Source: Maylandia zebra
Lineage: Eukaryota; Chordata; Actinopteri; Cichliformes; Cichlidae
Direction of reading: 5' to 3'
Assembly (NCBI RefSeq): GCF_041146795.1
Contig: NC_135180.1
Coordinates: 39,678,794-39,742,793 of the forward strand
DNA length: 64,000 nt
The translations under genes were made by a program, and so were the position numbers. This document shows positions 52,563-63,638 of the stretch, in pieces. A model generated the notes under the pieces. It had not been told where the DNA came from. It was given only the letters and a program-made list of their open reading frames with translations, and made no database searches. Position 1 is the stretch's first letter. Each line of letters opens with the position of its first letter.

Positions 52563-54705
52563 AAATCCATCCATCCATCCATCCATCCATCCATCCATCC
52601 ATCCATCCATCCATCCATCCATCTTCATCCGCTTTATCCGAGGCCAGGTCGCGGGGACAGCAGCCTAAGCAAAGAGGCCCAGACCTCCCTCTCCCTAGCC
52701 ACCTCCTCCAGCTTATCCAGGGGAACACCAAGGCGTTCCCAGGCCAGCCGAGAGATATAATCTCTCCAGCGTGTCCTGGGTCTGCCCCGGGGCCTCCTCC
52801 CGGTGGGACATGCCTGGAACACCTCACCCAGGAGGCGCCCAGGGGGCATCCTTGTCAGATGCCCGAACCACCTCAGCTGGCTTCTTTCGATGTGGCGCAG
52901 CAGGGGCTCTACTCTGAGCCCCTGGCGGACCTCATCCACACCAGGGGCTCTGCCACCAAGGAGTTGTTTAACTAAAGAGCTGGTCCAGTGTTCCGCGACC
53001 AGGACGAAAACCGCATTTTTCCTCCTGAATCCGAGGTTCGACTAGCAGACAAACTCTCCTTTCCAGCACCCTGGCATAGACTTTCCCAGGGAGGCTGAGT
53101 GTGATCCCCCTGTAGCTGGAACACACCCTCCGGTCCCCCTTCTTAAAAATGGGGACAACCACCCCAGTCTGCCAGTCCAGGGGTACTGCCCCTGATCTCC
53201 ATGCAACATTGCAGAGGCGTGTCAACCAGGACAGCCCTACAACATCCAGAGCCTTCAGGAACTCAGGGCGGACCTCATCCACACCAGGGGCTCTGCCACC
53301 AAGGAGTTGTTTAACTGCCTCAGTGACCTCGCCCCCAGAGATTGGCGGGTCATCCCCATCATCCCCAGACTCTGCTTCCTCCTCGGAAGACGTGTCAGTG
53401 GGATTAAGGAGATCCTCAAAGTATTCCTTCCATCGCCCGACAATTTTTCTCAGTCGAAGTCAGCAGCACTCCGCCAGCACTATACACAGTGCAGGTAGAG
53501 CACCGTTTTCCCCTCCTGAGATGCCTGACGGTTTGCCAAAATCTCTTCGAGGCAGTCCGAAAGTCTTGTCGGCTGCCTCCGGAGTCCCACAGGCTAACCA
53601 AGCCCGATAGGACTCCTTCTTCAGCCTGGTGGCTCCCCTCACCTCTGGTGTCCACCATTTGGTTTGGGGATTACCACCACGACAGGCACCAACCACCTTG
53701 CGGCCGCAGCTCAATGCAGCAGCTTCGGCAATGGAGATGTTGAACATGGTCCATTCGGACTCAATGTCCCCAGTCTCCCTCGGAATGCTGTTGAAGCTCT
53801 GCTGGAGGTGTGCGTTGAACATCTCGCGGACCGGGGCCTCTGCTAAGCGTTCCCAGCACACCCTCACTACGCGTTTAGGTGCACCGGGTCTGTCTGGCAT
53901 TCTTCCCCGCCACCTGATCCAACTCACCACCAGGTGGTGATCAGTTGACAGCTCAGCCCCTCTCTTTACCCGAGTGTCCAGAACATATGGTAGCAGGTCT
54001 AGTGATACGATTACAAAATCGATCATCGACCTGCGGCCTAGAGCGTCCTGGTGCCATGTGAACTTATGGAAACTGTTATGTTATGTTCAAACAAGGTGTT
54101 CGTTATGGCCAAACTGTGATTTGCACAGAGGTCCAATAACAAAACACTGCTCGGGTTTAGATCAGGGATGCCGTTCCTCCCAGTCACGCCCCTCCAGGTC
54201 TCGCTGTCGTTACCCACGTGAGCATTGAAGTCTCCCAGTAGGACAACAGAGTCTCAAGGTGGAGGACCTTCCAGCACCCCACCCAGGGACTCTAAGAAGG
54301 GTGGGTACTCTGAACTGCCACTCGGACCCGTTCCCCGACCCTAAGGCACAGGGAACAAACGCTCTCATCCACCGGGATGAACCCCAACGTACCAGCAGCA
54401 AGCCGAGGGGATATTAGAATACCCACCCCAGCCCGCCTCCTGTCACCAGGGGCAACTCCAGACTGAGACAGAGTCCAGCCCCTCTCCAGGAGACTGGTTC
54501 CAGGGCCCAAGCCATGCGTAGAGGTGAGCCCGACTATATCTAGCCGGTACCTCTCAACCTCACGGACTAACTCAGGCTCCTTCCCCACCAGATGGGTGAC
54601 ATTCCATGTCCCAATTGCCAGTCTTGGTAGCTGGGGGTTAGTCCGCCAGGGCCTCCGCTCCTGACCGCTGCCCGGCACACAATGCACTCGACCCCTAGGA
54701 TGGGA
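52563..54705 (-). mobile_element. Rex3-like LINE inserted in another Rex3, with internal deletion
   Basis: The 3' end is a (CATC)n run at 52566-52622. It extends through RT (DWQTGVVVPIFKKG, FRPGRGTLDQLF), the linker and into the endonuclease domain (GTWNV, RYRLDIVGL, DRRRAGVGILI). About 850 bp present in the 31029 copy are missing near 52925-52976, and the gap is filled by ~50 bp copied from 53267-53314. All frames are broken. It abuts a Gypsy pol at ~54706. Confidence 0.85.
52566..52622. repeat. (CATC)n tetranucleotide repeat
   Basis: About 14 units forming the 3' terminus of the Rex3-like LINE. Confidence 0.95.
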
Positions 54706-54776
54706 GGGCGGCAGCCCTGGTTCAGAGTCAGAGTTGCTCTCAGAGGTAGTGAACTGGTGAGATAATGCGTCTGGTT

Positions 54777-55320
54777 TCACATTGCCGGATCCGGGCCTGT
54801 AGGTGATAGAGAAACGGAAGCAGGACAAAAACAGTGCCCATTCTTGTGGTTGGTCCACACGACGAATGGTTGAGCAGAGCCCTCCAGCCAGTGTCTCCAC
54901 TCCTCCAAAGCTAGCTTGATAGGTAGCAACTCCCAATCCCCAGCGTCGTAGTTTCTTTCTGCGGGTGAGAGCCAATGAGAAAAAAAAGCACACGGGTGAA
55001 GCTTACCCTCCTTCTGTTGTGACAGCACAGCCCCCACCCCAGAGTCAGAAGCATCCACTTCGACCACAAACTGGAGAGAAAGATCTGGCTGGGTGAGGAT
55101 GGGTGCAGAGGCGAACTGTTCCTTAAGATCCATGAACGCTGATTGTGCAGCGTCAGCCTACAGGCACGGAACTTTAGGGTAATTAAGGTGGGTTAATGGT
55201 AAAGCAATCTTACTGTGGTCTTGAATGAAGCGGCGGTAGAAATTTGCAAACCCCAGGAAACGCTGCAACTGGCACCGGTTGGAGGGTTCAGGCCACTCTA
55301 CCACTGCTTTCACTTTGGCT
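54777..55320 (-). pseudogene. Gypsy RNase H region
   Basis: The minus frame at 54777-55133 carries [18 protein letters not shown] (catalytic Asp), [20 protein letters not shown] and [12 protein letters not shown]. Upstream, in another frame, are [15 protein letters not shown] and EWPEPSN. The frame is broken at ~55160. Confidence 0.8.
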
Positions 55321-56119
55321 GGGTCTGGCTGAAGGTTGCCCTGTTCAATGGTATAACCGAGAAAATAGACAGTCTGGACATGGAATTCACATTTTTCACC
55401 CTTAACAAACAGTCTGTTCTCCAGGAGGCGCTGTAGGACAGGTAAACAAACATAAACCGGTTGATAAAATCTCGTAGCACATCGTTGACCAAAGCCTGGA
55501 AGACAGCCGGCACATTACTCAGGCCGATAGGCATCACCAGGTACTCAAAATGGCCCAGGTGGGTTTTGAATGCCGTCTTCCACTCATCGCCTTCACGGAT
55601 TCTTACCTGGTGGTAGGCATTCCGCAGGTCCAGTTTGCTGAAGATTGTGGCCCCCTGGAGGAGCTCAAAGGCAGAGGTGAATAAGGGTAGTGGGTATTTG
55701 TTTTCTATTGTAATGTCGTTTAGCCCATGGAAATCTATACACGGTCTCAGTGATTTGTCTTTCTTTTCCACAAAGAAGAAACCAGCAGCAACCGGGGATG
55801 AAGAGGGTCTGATAATCCCTCCTGCGAGTGAATCGTTAATGTATGTTTCCATGGCTTCTCGCTCGGGCTGGGAGAGGCTGTAGAGGCGGCTGGTAGGTAG
55901 CTTAGCTCCAGGGAGCAGGTCTATTGCACAACCATAGGGTCGATGTGGTGGGAGAGATGCAGCCCTCTCTTTGCGAAAAACCTCTGATAAATCATGATAG
56001 ACTGGTGGAACAGAAGTTAAATCGGGTGGCTCAGAAGAGGAGGGCAGAGAGTCACCTGATATAGATGGTGTGGTGGATTTCAGACAAGATGTGACACTCC
56101 TCCCCCCATTCTGACACAC
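55321..56119 (-). pseudogene. Gypsy reverse transcriptase, catalytic YxDD deleted
   Basis: The minus frame at 55310-56119 reads [42 protein letters not shown] and [19 protein letters not shown], all typical of Gypsy RT. At MFVYL (about 55445) the frame skips the DD-containing stretch and goes directly to sequence that normally follows it by ~20 residues, so the catalytic aspartates are lost by a short deletion. Confidence 0.83.
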
Positions 56120-56244
56120 CCCATCTCTTCCAATTGATCAAGGGGTTGTGTTGCATTAACCAGGAGTGCCCAAACATGGGGTGTCTGAGGTGCGTTAAAC
56201 ACAAAAAAGGTAATGTTCTCCAAATGATTACCTGAGAGAGTAAG

Positions 56245-56848
56245 TGTCACAGTTTGTGGAGACAGACCGTGCAGAGGTGTGTGTGTGGTGGACCCAGGTG
56301 CGAACACAAGTGAGGAGACGGGAGAGAACTTAAACAAAAAGCGAGCCTTTTATTGTGGCTGATGAACACGAATAAAACAAACGAGAACGAGAGCAGCACA
56401 AGAGCAATAACTAAACAGAAACCTAAACTAGGAACAAACTATGAAAGCTAACTATGACAGTGACCGTGACTATGGTGAGGAAAACAGATGACCTGACAAT
56501 GACACAATGAAAACAGAGGACTTAACTACACAGGAGGTGATTAGGGGAAGAGGAAACACACGAGGGCAAACAGCTGACATACATGAACCTAATGACAGGA
56601 CAGGGGAGAGTACAACTAAGCACATGATCACAGAACACAGAACACAAAACACAAGACGTTTTACAAAATAAAACAGGAAACAAGGAAACTAGACATGACA
56701 CAAGGGGAACCTGATAAACCATGAACTAGACTGCAAACTAAGCCTGACCAAATAACTAGATAACTGAAAAGAAACTGGAATACAGATGAAATAACAAAAT
56801 AACATGAAACTAAAAAAAAACTGGGTCGCATGACCCAGGACCATGACA
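56245..56848 (-). mobile_element. Solo LTR of the TGTCATGG family in Gypsy pol
   Basis: Plus-strand ends TGTCACAGTTTGTGG and GGACCATGACA, with an exact 5-bp target duplication GTAAG (56240-56244, 56849-56853) and the GGGTC...GACCC hairpin. Removing it joins the Gypsy protease sequence. Confidence 0.87.
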
Positions 56849-57115
56849 GTAAGAGTTACAGGTTCAGTGATGTGTGTTATGTCTGGGAGCAGCTGACTGG
56901 ACAAAGCTGAGACGCGGAGTGCATGGAGCAATGCTGGGCCGCTAAATTGGTGTTCATAAAACTCTGTTTGGCACCAGAATCAACCAGGGCAGACAGGGTG
57001 TAAGTATTTGTGCTGGATGTGATTTTTTGCAGACAACATCAGACGTGGAGGAGAATCTTTCCCTGAAGTTACGTCCACCAGTACTCCTACCCTTACTGGT
57101 GGGCGTGCCCTTTTG

Positions 57116-57440
57116 CTTGTGCTGGGCAGGTGGCAACGATAGGTGTGTCCGAATTCAGAGGAAGGATGCTTAAAATGCCATATTTGGATGCAATGACGTC
57201 ACAGCGACGCAACGAAGGCTGTCTGAATTCAAAGAGTACTCAAAATGTGGCGACAAATGCGTCCTACTTTGCCCCGAATTTTAAGGATGGGTCTGATGTA
57301 TCCTTCGTGTCCTACTATATCCCAGGATTCACTGCGGGTCTTGGAGGAGATTTGTTTCTGATAACGGTGGTGGTCGAAGTGGGAGAGGAAAACACTTTCA
57401 AATGTAAGTATATGAAAATCTGGTTGTACAAAAATTAAAT
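57116..57440. other. Possible DNA-transposon fragment (Harbinger-like)
   Basis: GTGTCCGAATTCAGAGGAAG and GAAGGCTGTCTGAATTCAAA at 57145-57233 resemble subterminal sequence of a common fish Harbinger-type repeat. The 102-codon frame at 57130-57438 has no known motif. Weak call. Confidence 0.35.
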
Positions 57441-57771
57441 TGTTATAGCGGTTGTGTTGTTAAGCTTCGAGCATCTGCATAGACACGTTTTTTTATTTTA
57501 TTTAAATAACCGTAAACCAGCTTGTATGGTGTGACCCGCGGTTTTCCATGTATTGCCGCTTACATACAGCTAATTTAGATTTTTTCAAATTGGTGATATG
57601 TTGTGGGGAACAAAGACCAAACAGCTTAATTTATTAAAACGAGGAAACAATCACCTCTTCACTGGGGTGAAGAATTGGGCCGCTACGGCGTGAATGTACA
57701 AGAATAAATAATAAATCAATTTACACATCATATTCATATGACTGCGGTTCTATTAACCTTCATGCTGTACA
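57441..57771. other. AT-rich spacer
   Basis: No gene or repeat recognised. Confidence 0.4.
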
Positions 57772-57792
57772 GCAGCGGTCCCCAACCTTTTT
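57772..57792. mobile_element. hAT MITE end fragment
   Basis: CAGCGGTCCCCAACC matches the terminal repeat of the MITE at 19936-20248. It is cut by the adjoining L2. Confidence 0.65.
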
Positions 57793-57794
57793 TT

Positions 57795-58890
57795 TCACCT
57801 TCATGTGATGGGTGACTGGGGTCTTTGATGATTTTCCCAGCCCTTTTCAGACACTGCTTCCTGTAGATGTCTTTTATGGCAGGAAGTGGTGCTCCGGCGA
57901 TGCGCTGGGCAGTTTTCACAACCCTCTGCAATGCCTTCCGGTCCGAGGCAGAGCAGTTCCCGTACCAGACTGTTATACAGTTGGTCAGGATGCTCTCAAT
58001 GGTGCAACGATAGAAGTTCACCAGGATGTCTGAGGACAGGTGGTTCTTCCTCAGAGTCCTCAAGAAGAAGAGGCGCTGGTGAGCCTTCTTGACCAGCTTG
58101 GAGCAGTTGGTCGTCCAGGTGAGATCCTCGGAGATGTGGACTCCCAGGAACTTGAAGCTGCTCACATGCTCCACAGCCGTCCCCTTAATGTGGATGGGTG
58201 GATGTGGGTCAGCATTCCTCCTGTAGTCCACGATGAGCTCCTTGGTCTTCTCGGTGTTAAGCAGCAGGTTGTTTCTGTCGCACCACTCAGCCAGACGATC
58301 CACCTCCTCCCTGTAGGCGGCCTCATCGTTGTCACTGATGAGGCCAATCACCGTGGTGTCATCTGCAAACTTAATGATGGTGTTGGAACCATCAGCAGGT
58401 CTGCAGTCATGGGTGAAGAGGGAGTAGAGGAAAGGGCTCATCACACAGCCTTGTGGTACACCGGTGTTCATCGTGATTGTAGATGAGCAGCGGTTATCCA
58501 GCCGGACATGTTGGGGGCGGTTGGTCAGGAAGTCCAGTAACCATTTGCACATGAGGGAACTGATGCCCAGGTGTGTCAGTTTCCTGATGAGTTGTGAGGG
58601 GTGGATTGTATTGAATGCTGAACTGAAGTCTATAAACAGCATTCTGGTGTAGGTGTTGTTGTTGTCCAGGTGTGAGAGGACAGAGTGCAGTGCGATGGAG
58701 ACTGCATCCTCTGTGCTCCTGTTCTGACGGTATGCGAATTGGTGGGGGTCCAGAGTGGGGGGGAGAAAGGATTTGAAGTGTGCTAGGACCAGCTGCTCTA
58801 AGCACTTAGTGATGATGGGGGTGAGTGCTACTGGGCGGTAATCATTGAGGCAAGATGGGTTGGAGTTTTTGGGTATCGGGACGATGGAGG
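57795..58890 (-). CDS. L2 (Maui-like) LINE reverse transcriptase, partial, open frame
   Basis: The minus frame 57734-58933 (399 aa) is uninterrupted: DYRPVALT at 31-38, FSSAFNTI at 103-110, [12 protein letters not shown] at 158-169, FADDT at 189-193, KFLGVHI and [10 protein letters not shown] downstream. The last ~25 residues come from non-L2 sequence, and the first ~12 from the adjacent Rex1-like LINE. Both ends are truncated, so this is an intact RT core without endonuclease or natural termini. Confidence 0.85.
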
Positions 58891-59835
58891 TCTTACAAAT
58901 ATGTAAGACTGCGTTCTTCCATTTGTGCAACATCTCTAAAGTTAGAAATATCCTGTCTCAGAGTGACACTGAAAAACTAGTTCATGCTTTTATTACTTCC
59001 AGGCTGGACGACTGTAATTCATTATTATCAGGATGTCCAAAAAACTCCCTGAAAAGCCTTCAGCTAATCCAAAATGCTGCAGCAAGAGTCCTGACAGGGA
59101 CTAGAAAGGGAGAGCATATTTCTCCTGTTTTGGCTTCCTGTTAAATCCAGAATTCAAAATCCTGCTCCTCACATACAAGGTCTTAAATAATCAGGCCCCA
59201 TCTTATCTTAATGACCTTGTAGTACCATATCACCCTATTAGAGCACTTCGCTCTCGCTCTGCAGGCCTACTTGTTGTTCCTAGAGTATTTAAAAGTAGAA
59301 TGGGAGGCAGAGCCTTCAGTTTTCAGGCCCCTCTTCTGTGGAACCAGCTTCCAGTTTGGATTCAGGAGACAGACACTATCTCTACTTTCAAGATCAGGCT
59401 TCAAACTTTCCTTTTTGCTAAAGCATATAGTTAGGGCTGGACCAGGTGACCCTGAATCCTCCCTTAGTTATGCTGCAATAGACGTAGGCTGCCGGGGATT
59501 CCCATGATGCATTGAGTTTTTCCTTTCCAGTCACCTTTCTCACTCACTATGTATTAACAGACCTCTCTGCACTGAATCATATCTGTTATTAACCTCTGTC
59601 TCTCTTCCACAGCATGTCTTTATCCTGTCTTCCTTCTCTCACCCCAACCGGTCGCAGCAGATGGCCCCGCCCCTCCCTGAGCCTGGTTTTGCCGGAGGTT
59701 TCTTCCTGTTAAAAGGGAGTTTTTCCTTCCCACTGTTGCCAAAGTGCTGCTCATAGGGGGTCATATGATTGTTGGGTTTTTCTTTGTATCTATGAAGCGC
59801 CTTGAGGCGACTTTTGTTGTGATTTGGTGATTTGA
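58891..59835 (+). pseudogene. Rex1-like LINE, 3' part
   Basis: Frames read [44 protein letters not shown] and then, after a frame change near 59140, RSRSAGLLVVPR. The 3' tail is the common fish LINE end (GGTCGCAGCAGATGGCCCCG, GCCTTGAGGCGA). It is joined head to head with the antisense L2 at ~58890. Confidence 0.8.
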
Positions 59836-60265
59836 CTCAGTGACTCAAATGACTCAAATGACTCAAATGACTCAACCTCCACAGTTGAATTGAGTTGCCT
59901 TACTTGGTTTCAGGTGGAGGGGACAGGTGGGGCGGAAGGCCTGGAAGCGGTCGAGACGTGGGGAGGCAGGCAACGTCGTATCAGCAGCGAGCGGCCCAGG
60001 TCCAGGAAGGCGGGAATGAGGGAGACAAGACCTCCACTCCAGGTGCTACCTCTGAGAACAAGAAGAACAGGTAAGTCATCACACAGATTCTGGACAGAGC
60101 AATGATGCTCCACTTGACTAACATGGGGATAGCAGATACTCAGGCGATGAACGGTTGAGTGCGCAGGTCTGATATACTGCCGGAATAATTACTCACAGGT
60201 GGTCAGCCAGGGAGGAGCAACCGAACTCCGCCTAAAGGAGGAGGAGCCGCTGTTGGAGACCTGCA
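59836..60265. other. Spacer with 9-bp tandem repeats
   Basis: GACTCAAAT repeats four to five times at about 59842-59876. GC-rich sequence follows with no recognised gene; the end near 60280 (ACCATGACA) could be an LTR-type border but is not supported further. Confidence 0.45.
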
Positions 60266-60269
60266 GGTA

Positions 60270-60655
60270 CCCACCCAGACCATGACACATAGTGGCATGT
60301 AACAGACATGTAACTTGTTGATGTGCTGGAGGTCCAGCAGTCAGTTGTTAAGCACACAGCAGGTGCTGTCTTGATTTTTTCCTGAACATCAGCTCTTATC
60401 TTCTGAAACAAATCGGGCAGGTGATGTGACCGCTGTTGATAATGCTGCTGTTGAAGATTGTTGCTCCTGCTGCTGGCCGCTAGGTTGTCCAATGCTAGTA
60501 GCTGGGTTTTGACTGTGCTGTTGTTGTAGCATAACTGTGGGGTGCTTGCTACTGAGATGTCTTCTCATATTTGATGTACTTCCCCCTCGAAAAGACAAAA
60601 CTGTCTCGCAAATGTTGCATTGTGCGTGTGTTGCACTTTTCATTTGAAAATGCAA
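60270..60655 (-). pseudogene. hAT transposase fragment with BED zinc finger
   Basis: The minus frame from 60655 starts with a BED finger (CNICETVLSFRGGSTSNMRR, HLSSKHP; C-x2-C...H-x4-H), then a Gln/Ser-rich linker. In a second frame (60232-60492) it continues LPDLFQKIRADVQEKI and VCLTTDCWTSSTSTSYMSVT, the start of the hAT catalytic region. Sequence between the linker and this motif is much shorter than in complete ZBED-type transposases, so there is an internal deletion plus a frameshift. The catalytic domain is absent. Confidence 0.75.
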
Positions 60656-60739
60656 ATGAAGGACAAGAGGCTATAATTTGCTTGTGAGAGTTTTAAAAGG
60701 TCTTTTTAAACATTTATTCTCAAGTACTTGAGTAATTTG

Positions 60740-60965
60740 GCTCCACATTGGAGATTATACCTGTCTGACAGATCTAGGGACAGCAAAGTTTAAAATTATC
60801 ACCTTAATTTTGTAAGCTGACAGTTTCCCAAAATGATTTAGTATATTAGTTAAAGCTCAAAATGATTTAATTGGCTCCTCCAAGAAGACCAAAACATCAT
60901 CAGCAAACAATGCCATCTTCTGTTCAGTTCCTGCCATCTCAATACCTTTCATCCTTTTTTTCACC
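60740..60965 (-). mobile_element. L1-like LINE RT fragment
   Basis: On the minus strand the sequence near 60875-60920 reads MALFADDVLVFLEEP, the L1-type RT catalytic motif. Flanking sequence is too short to classify further. Confidence 0.65.
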
Positions 60966-60974
60966 CACGGCTGA

Positions 60975-61213
60975 CACTAATTACAAAGACGAGATTGGGA
61001 GGAACCAAACAGCTGACCTTCAAAGTAAAACAGGAAACAGACTGGGGACAGAACTAAACCTAAGAACTAGACACAGGGGCACTAGAACAAAACCTCAAAC
61101 TAGAATACAAAAACAGAACTCAGAACACTATAAGTCATATACAAAGGAGAAATCATAGAATAACAACAATAATAATACACAAAACACTGGGTCACCAACC
61201 CAGGACTGTGACA
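60975..61213 (-). mobile_element. Partial LTR of the TGTCATGG family
   Basis: Ends AAACACTGGGTCACCAACCC then AGGACTGTGACA, with the family hairpin, but the other end is missing. Confidence 0.6.
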
Positions 61214-61571
61214 ATAAGCCTATTTTTATAGTTTAGATTTATATATCAAATCGTCTTTGTTGGGGTTCTGCAACACATTCTCATCCCAAAGTGTAACATA
61301 CCGACACTATCGTTGGTATGTTACACTTTCAGCCACCCAACCCGTCTTTATGTTACGCTTTCGAAAACATGAGAACCGTTTGAAATCAATCCACACATGT
61401 ACATTTATTTTACTGTGTCATCATGAATCGCTTTGGAAAACACTTTGGAAATGGTTGGGATTAGGTTTAATGTTAGGGTCAGGGCTGGAATACAGAGCAG
61501 GAACATGTATTACAGCCAGGAGCATCATTCTATTGGATTCCATCCACAATCCGACTCGTACAAAGTACAAG
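61214..61571. other. L2 5' flank with a hairpin
   Basis: Contains a 13-bp-arm hairpin at 61289-61327. The last part may be the L2 5' UTR. Confidence 0.45.
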
Positions 61572-63226
61572 ATGGCGCCGAGTATGGCAGCCTCGTCGCG
61601 AGCTCCCCCAAGCAACGGCTTTCTTCTGTGTTTAATTTTACTTTTCCTTTATTTTTTCACGAGCAGCACTTGTCTCCTTGTGTACGACCGACAAACCTTA
61701 CTGGACATAAAAGACGGTCTTTCTTATAACTTTCCGGAGTTCAAGTTTTGCAACACGGACGCTCCGTTTGCAGACCCCCCATTCATCTCACCTGAGACGC
61801 CTTTGTTCTCTGGCCCTGGAGGCCGCAAACGCCGACGCAGAGGGAGAAGATCTGGCGTTCTGGTTCGACTGAGACGGCGCACTTACAGACCACCGTTACC
61901 CAGTTTATTACTGGCTAATATGCAGTCTCTGGAGAACAAGCTGTGCGAGCTTCGGGCACGGATCTCATTCCAGCGAGAGATGCGGGACTGCTGCGTGATC
62001 TGCCTCACAGAAACCTGGCTATCGGACAAGGTACCGGACTCCGCAATACAACTGCCGGGGTTCTCTGTGCACCGCGCGGACAGGTCACAGGATCTTACTG
62101 GGAAAAGCAGAGGCGGTGGTGTGTGTTTCATGATCAACAACAGCTGGTGTGATTATGCGAACGTGCACCCGGTCAAATCCTTCTGCTCACCGGACCTGGA
62201 GTACCTGATGATTAAGTGCCGGCCATTCTGGCTACCGAGGGAATTTACAGCAGTGATTATTACGGCCGTTTACATTCCCCCACAAGCCGACACTGACCGT
62301 GCACTCAGGGAACTGTACAGCGCGATCAGCAGCGAGGAAACCGCACACCCAGAGGCAGCGTTTATCACAGCCGGAGACTTTAATAAGGGAAACCTGAAGA
62401 AAGTCTCACCCAAACTCCACCAACACATCCACTTTAACACTTGTGGAGATCGGCTACTTGACCACTGCTACACCTCTTTCCGGGATGCGTACAAAGCCCT
62501 CCCTCACGCCCCATTCGGCCAATCAGATCACTGCTCCATCCTGCTCCTGCCCGCCTACAGGCAGAAGCTGAAACAGGAAGCTCCAACCCTGCGGGCGGTG
62601 CACAGTTGGACGGACCAATCGGAGTCTGCGCTGCGGGACTGTTTTGATCACGCGGACTGGGAAATGTTTCACGTGGCCGCCAGAGACATTGATGAATACA
62701 CAGACTCAGTCTGTGGATTTATCAGGAAATGCGTGGAAGATGTCGTCCCATCCAGAACAGTTAAATCCTTCCCAAATCAAAAACCCTGGATTAACGGAGA
62801 TGTTCGCGCGGCACGGAGCACCGCCTTTGCCTCCGCGAACACATCGGACTACAAACACGCACATTACCAACTCCGGAAGACGATCAAAGCAGCCAAACGT
62901 GAGTACAGGGACAGGGTGGAGCAACAGTTTGACAACCCTCGGAGTATGTGGCAGGGACTAAACACGATCGCAGACTTTAGAGGGAAAACCAGCACACCGC
63001 AGACCACGGCCTCTCTGTGTGAGGATCTAAACGTATTCTACGCTAGATTCGACACAGCGAACACCATGAGACCGGACAGTGTGCGCACCGCGGATGACGT
63101 CAGTGCGCACACTGTGTCTGAGGAGGATGTGCGGAAGTGCTTCAGGAAGGTGAACGCACGCAAAGCTACTGGTCCGGACGGGATTCCCGGCCGCGTCCTC
63201 AAGTCATGCGCGGCTCAGCTGATATA
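61572..63226 (+). CDS. L2 LINE endonuclease half, 3'-truncated
   Basis: Starts at ATG 61572 (AAGATGGCG context) and stays open for ~550 codons. After a hydrophobic N-terminal segment (FLLCLILLFLYFFTSSTCLL) and a basic stretch, it has the APE-type endonuclease: LLANMQSLENKL, CLTETWLSD, GGGVCFMIN, ITAGDFN, LLDHCY and GQSDHCSILLLP. The linker runs to KATGPDGIPGRVLKSCAAQL, the start of the RT, and then stops being L2 at ~63226. The stop at 63237-63239 is in foreign sequence. This is the opposite of the usual 5' truncation. Confidence 0.83.
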
Positions 63227-63491
63227 TACCAGTTTATAAACTGTGTTGATAGGCCACATAAAACCAGTCATGATAAACAATATATACGTGGCGTTTTTTC
63301 CTCAATAGTTTCACGTTTACTGTCTAAGGACAGCGCAGCGAGACCTCTCTGCTTATGAGCAAAAAATAAAAAAACGAAACAAAAAACAGCCCGTTCGTGT
63401 TGGTGGAAAAATGCACCATGTCGACCAATCAAAAAATGTTATGGCAACATGACATTTGGTTGTTTAGTAAGAGGGGGAAGTTTTAGGAGTG

Positions 63492-63536
<45 letters not shown>

Positions 63537-63638
63537 AGATGTGAGAGATTTGTGACGTTTAGCGTGTTTGGAGTGTGTAGTTAATTGTGTTGTCTTGTGT
63601 AGTTAGTGTGTTGTCTTGTGTAGTTAGTAGAGATGGAC
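63227..63638. other. Spacer with (GA)n and TGTGTAGTT repeats
   Basis: (GA)n at 63494-63531 and direct repeats of GTGTTGTCTTGTGTAGTTA at 63588-63628. No gene seen. Confidence 0.5.

Larger units (their letters stand above)
54706..57115 (-). mobile_element. Ty3/Gypsy retrotransposon pol region
   Basis: In minus orientation: protease remnant (DSG motif within LVDSGAKQSF near 56975), then RT, then RNase H. A solo LTR (56245-56848) interrupts between protease and RT. Integrase and LTRs of its own are absent; its 3' side is replaced by Rex3 at 54705. Confidence 0.82.

Noticed and set aside
57130-57438. 102-codon frame as a gene
   Set aside because: It overlaps a probable DNA-transposon fragment and shows no domain.
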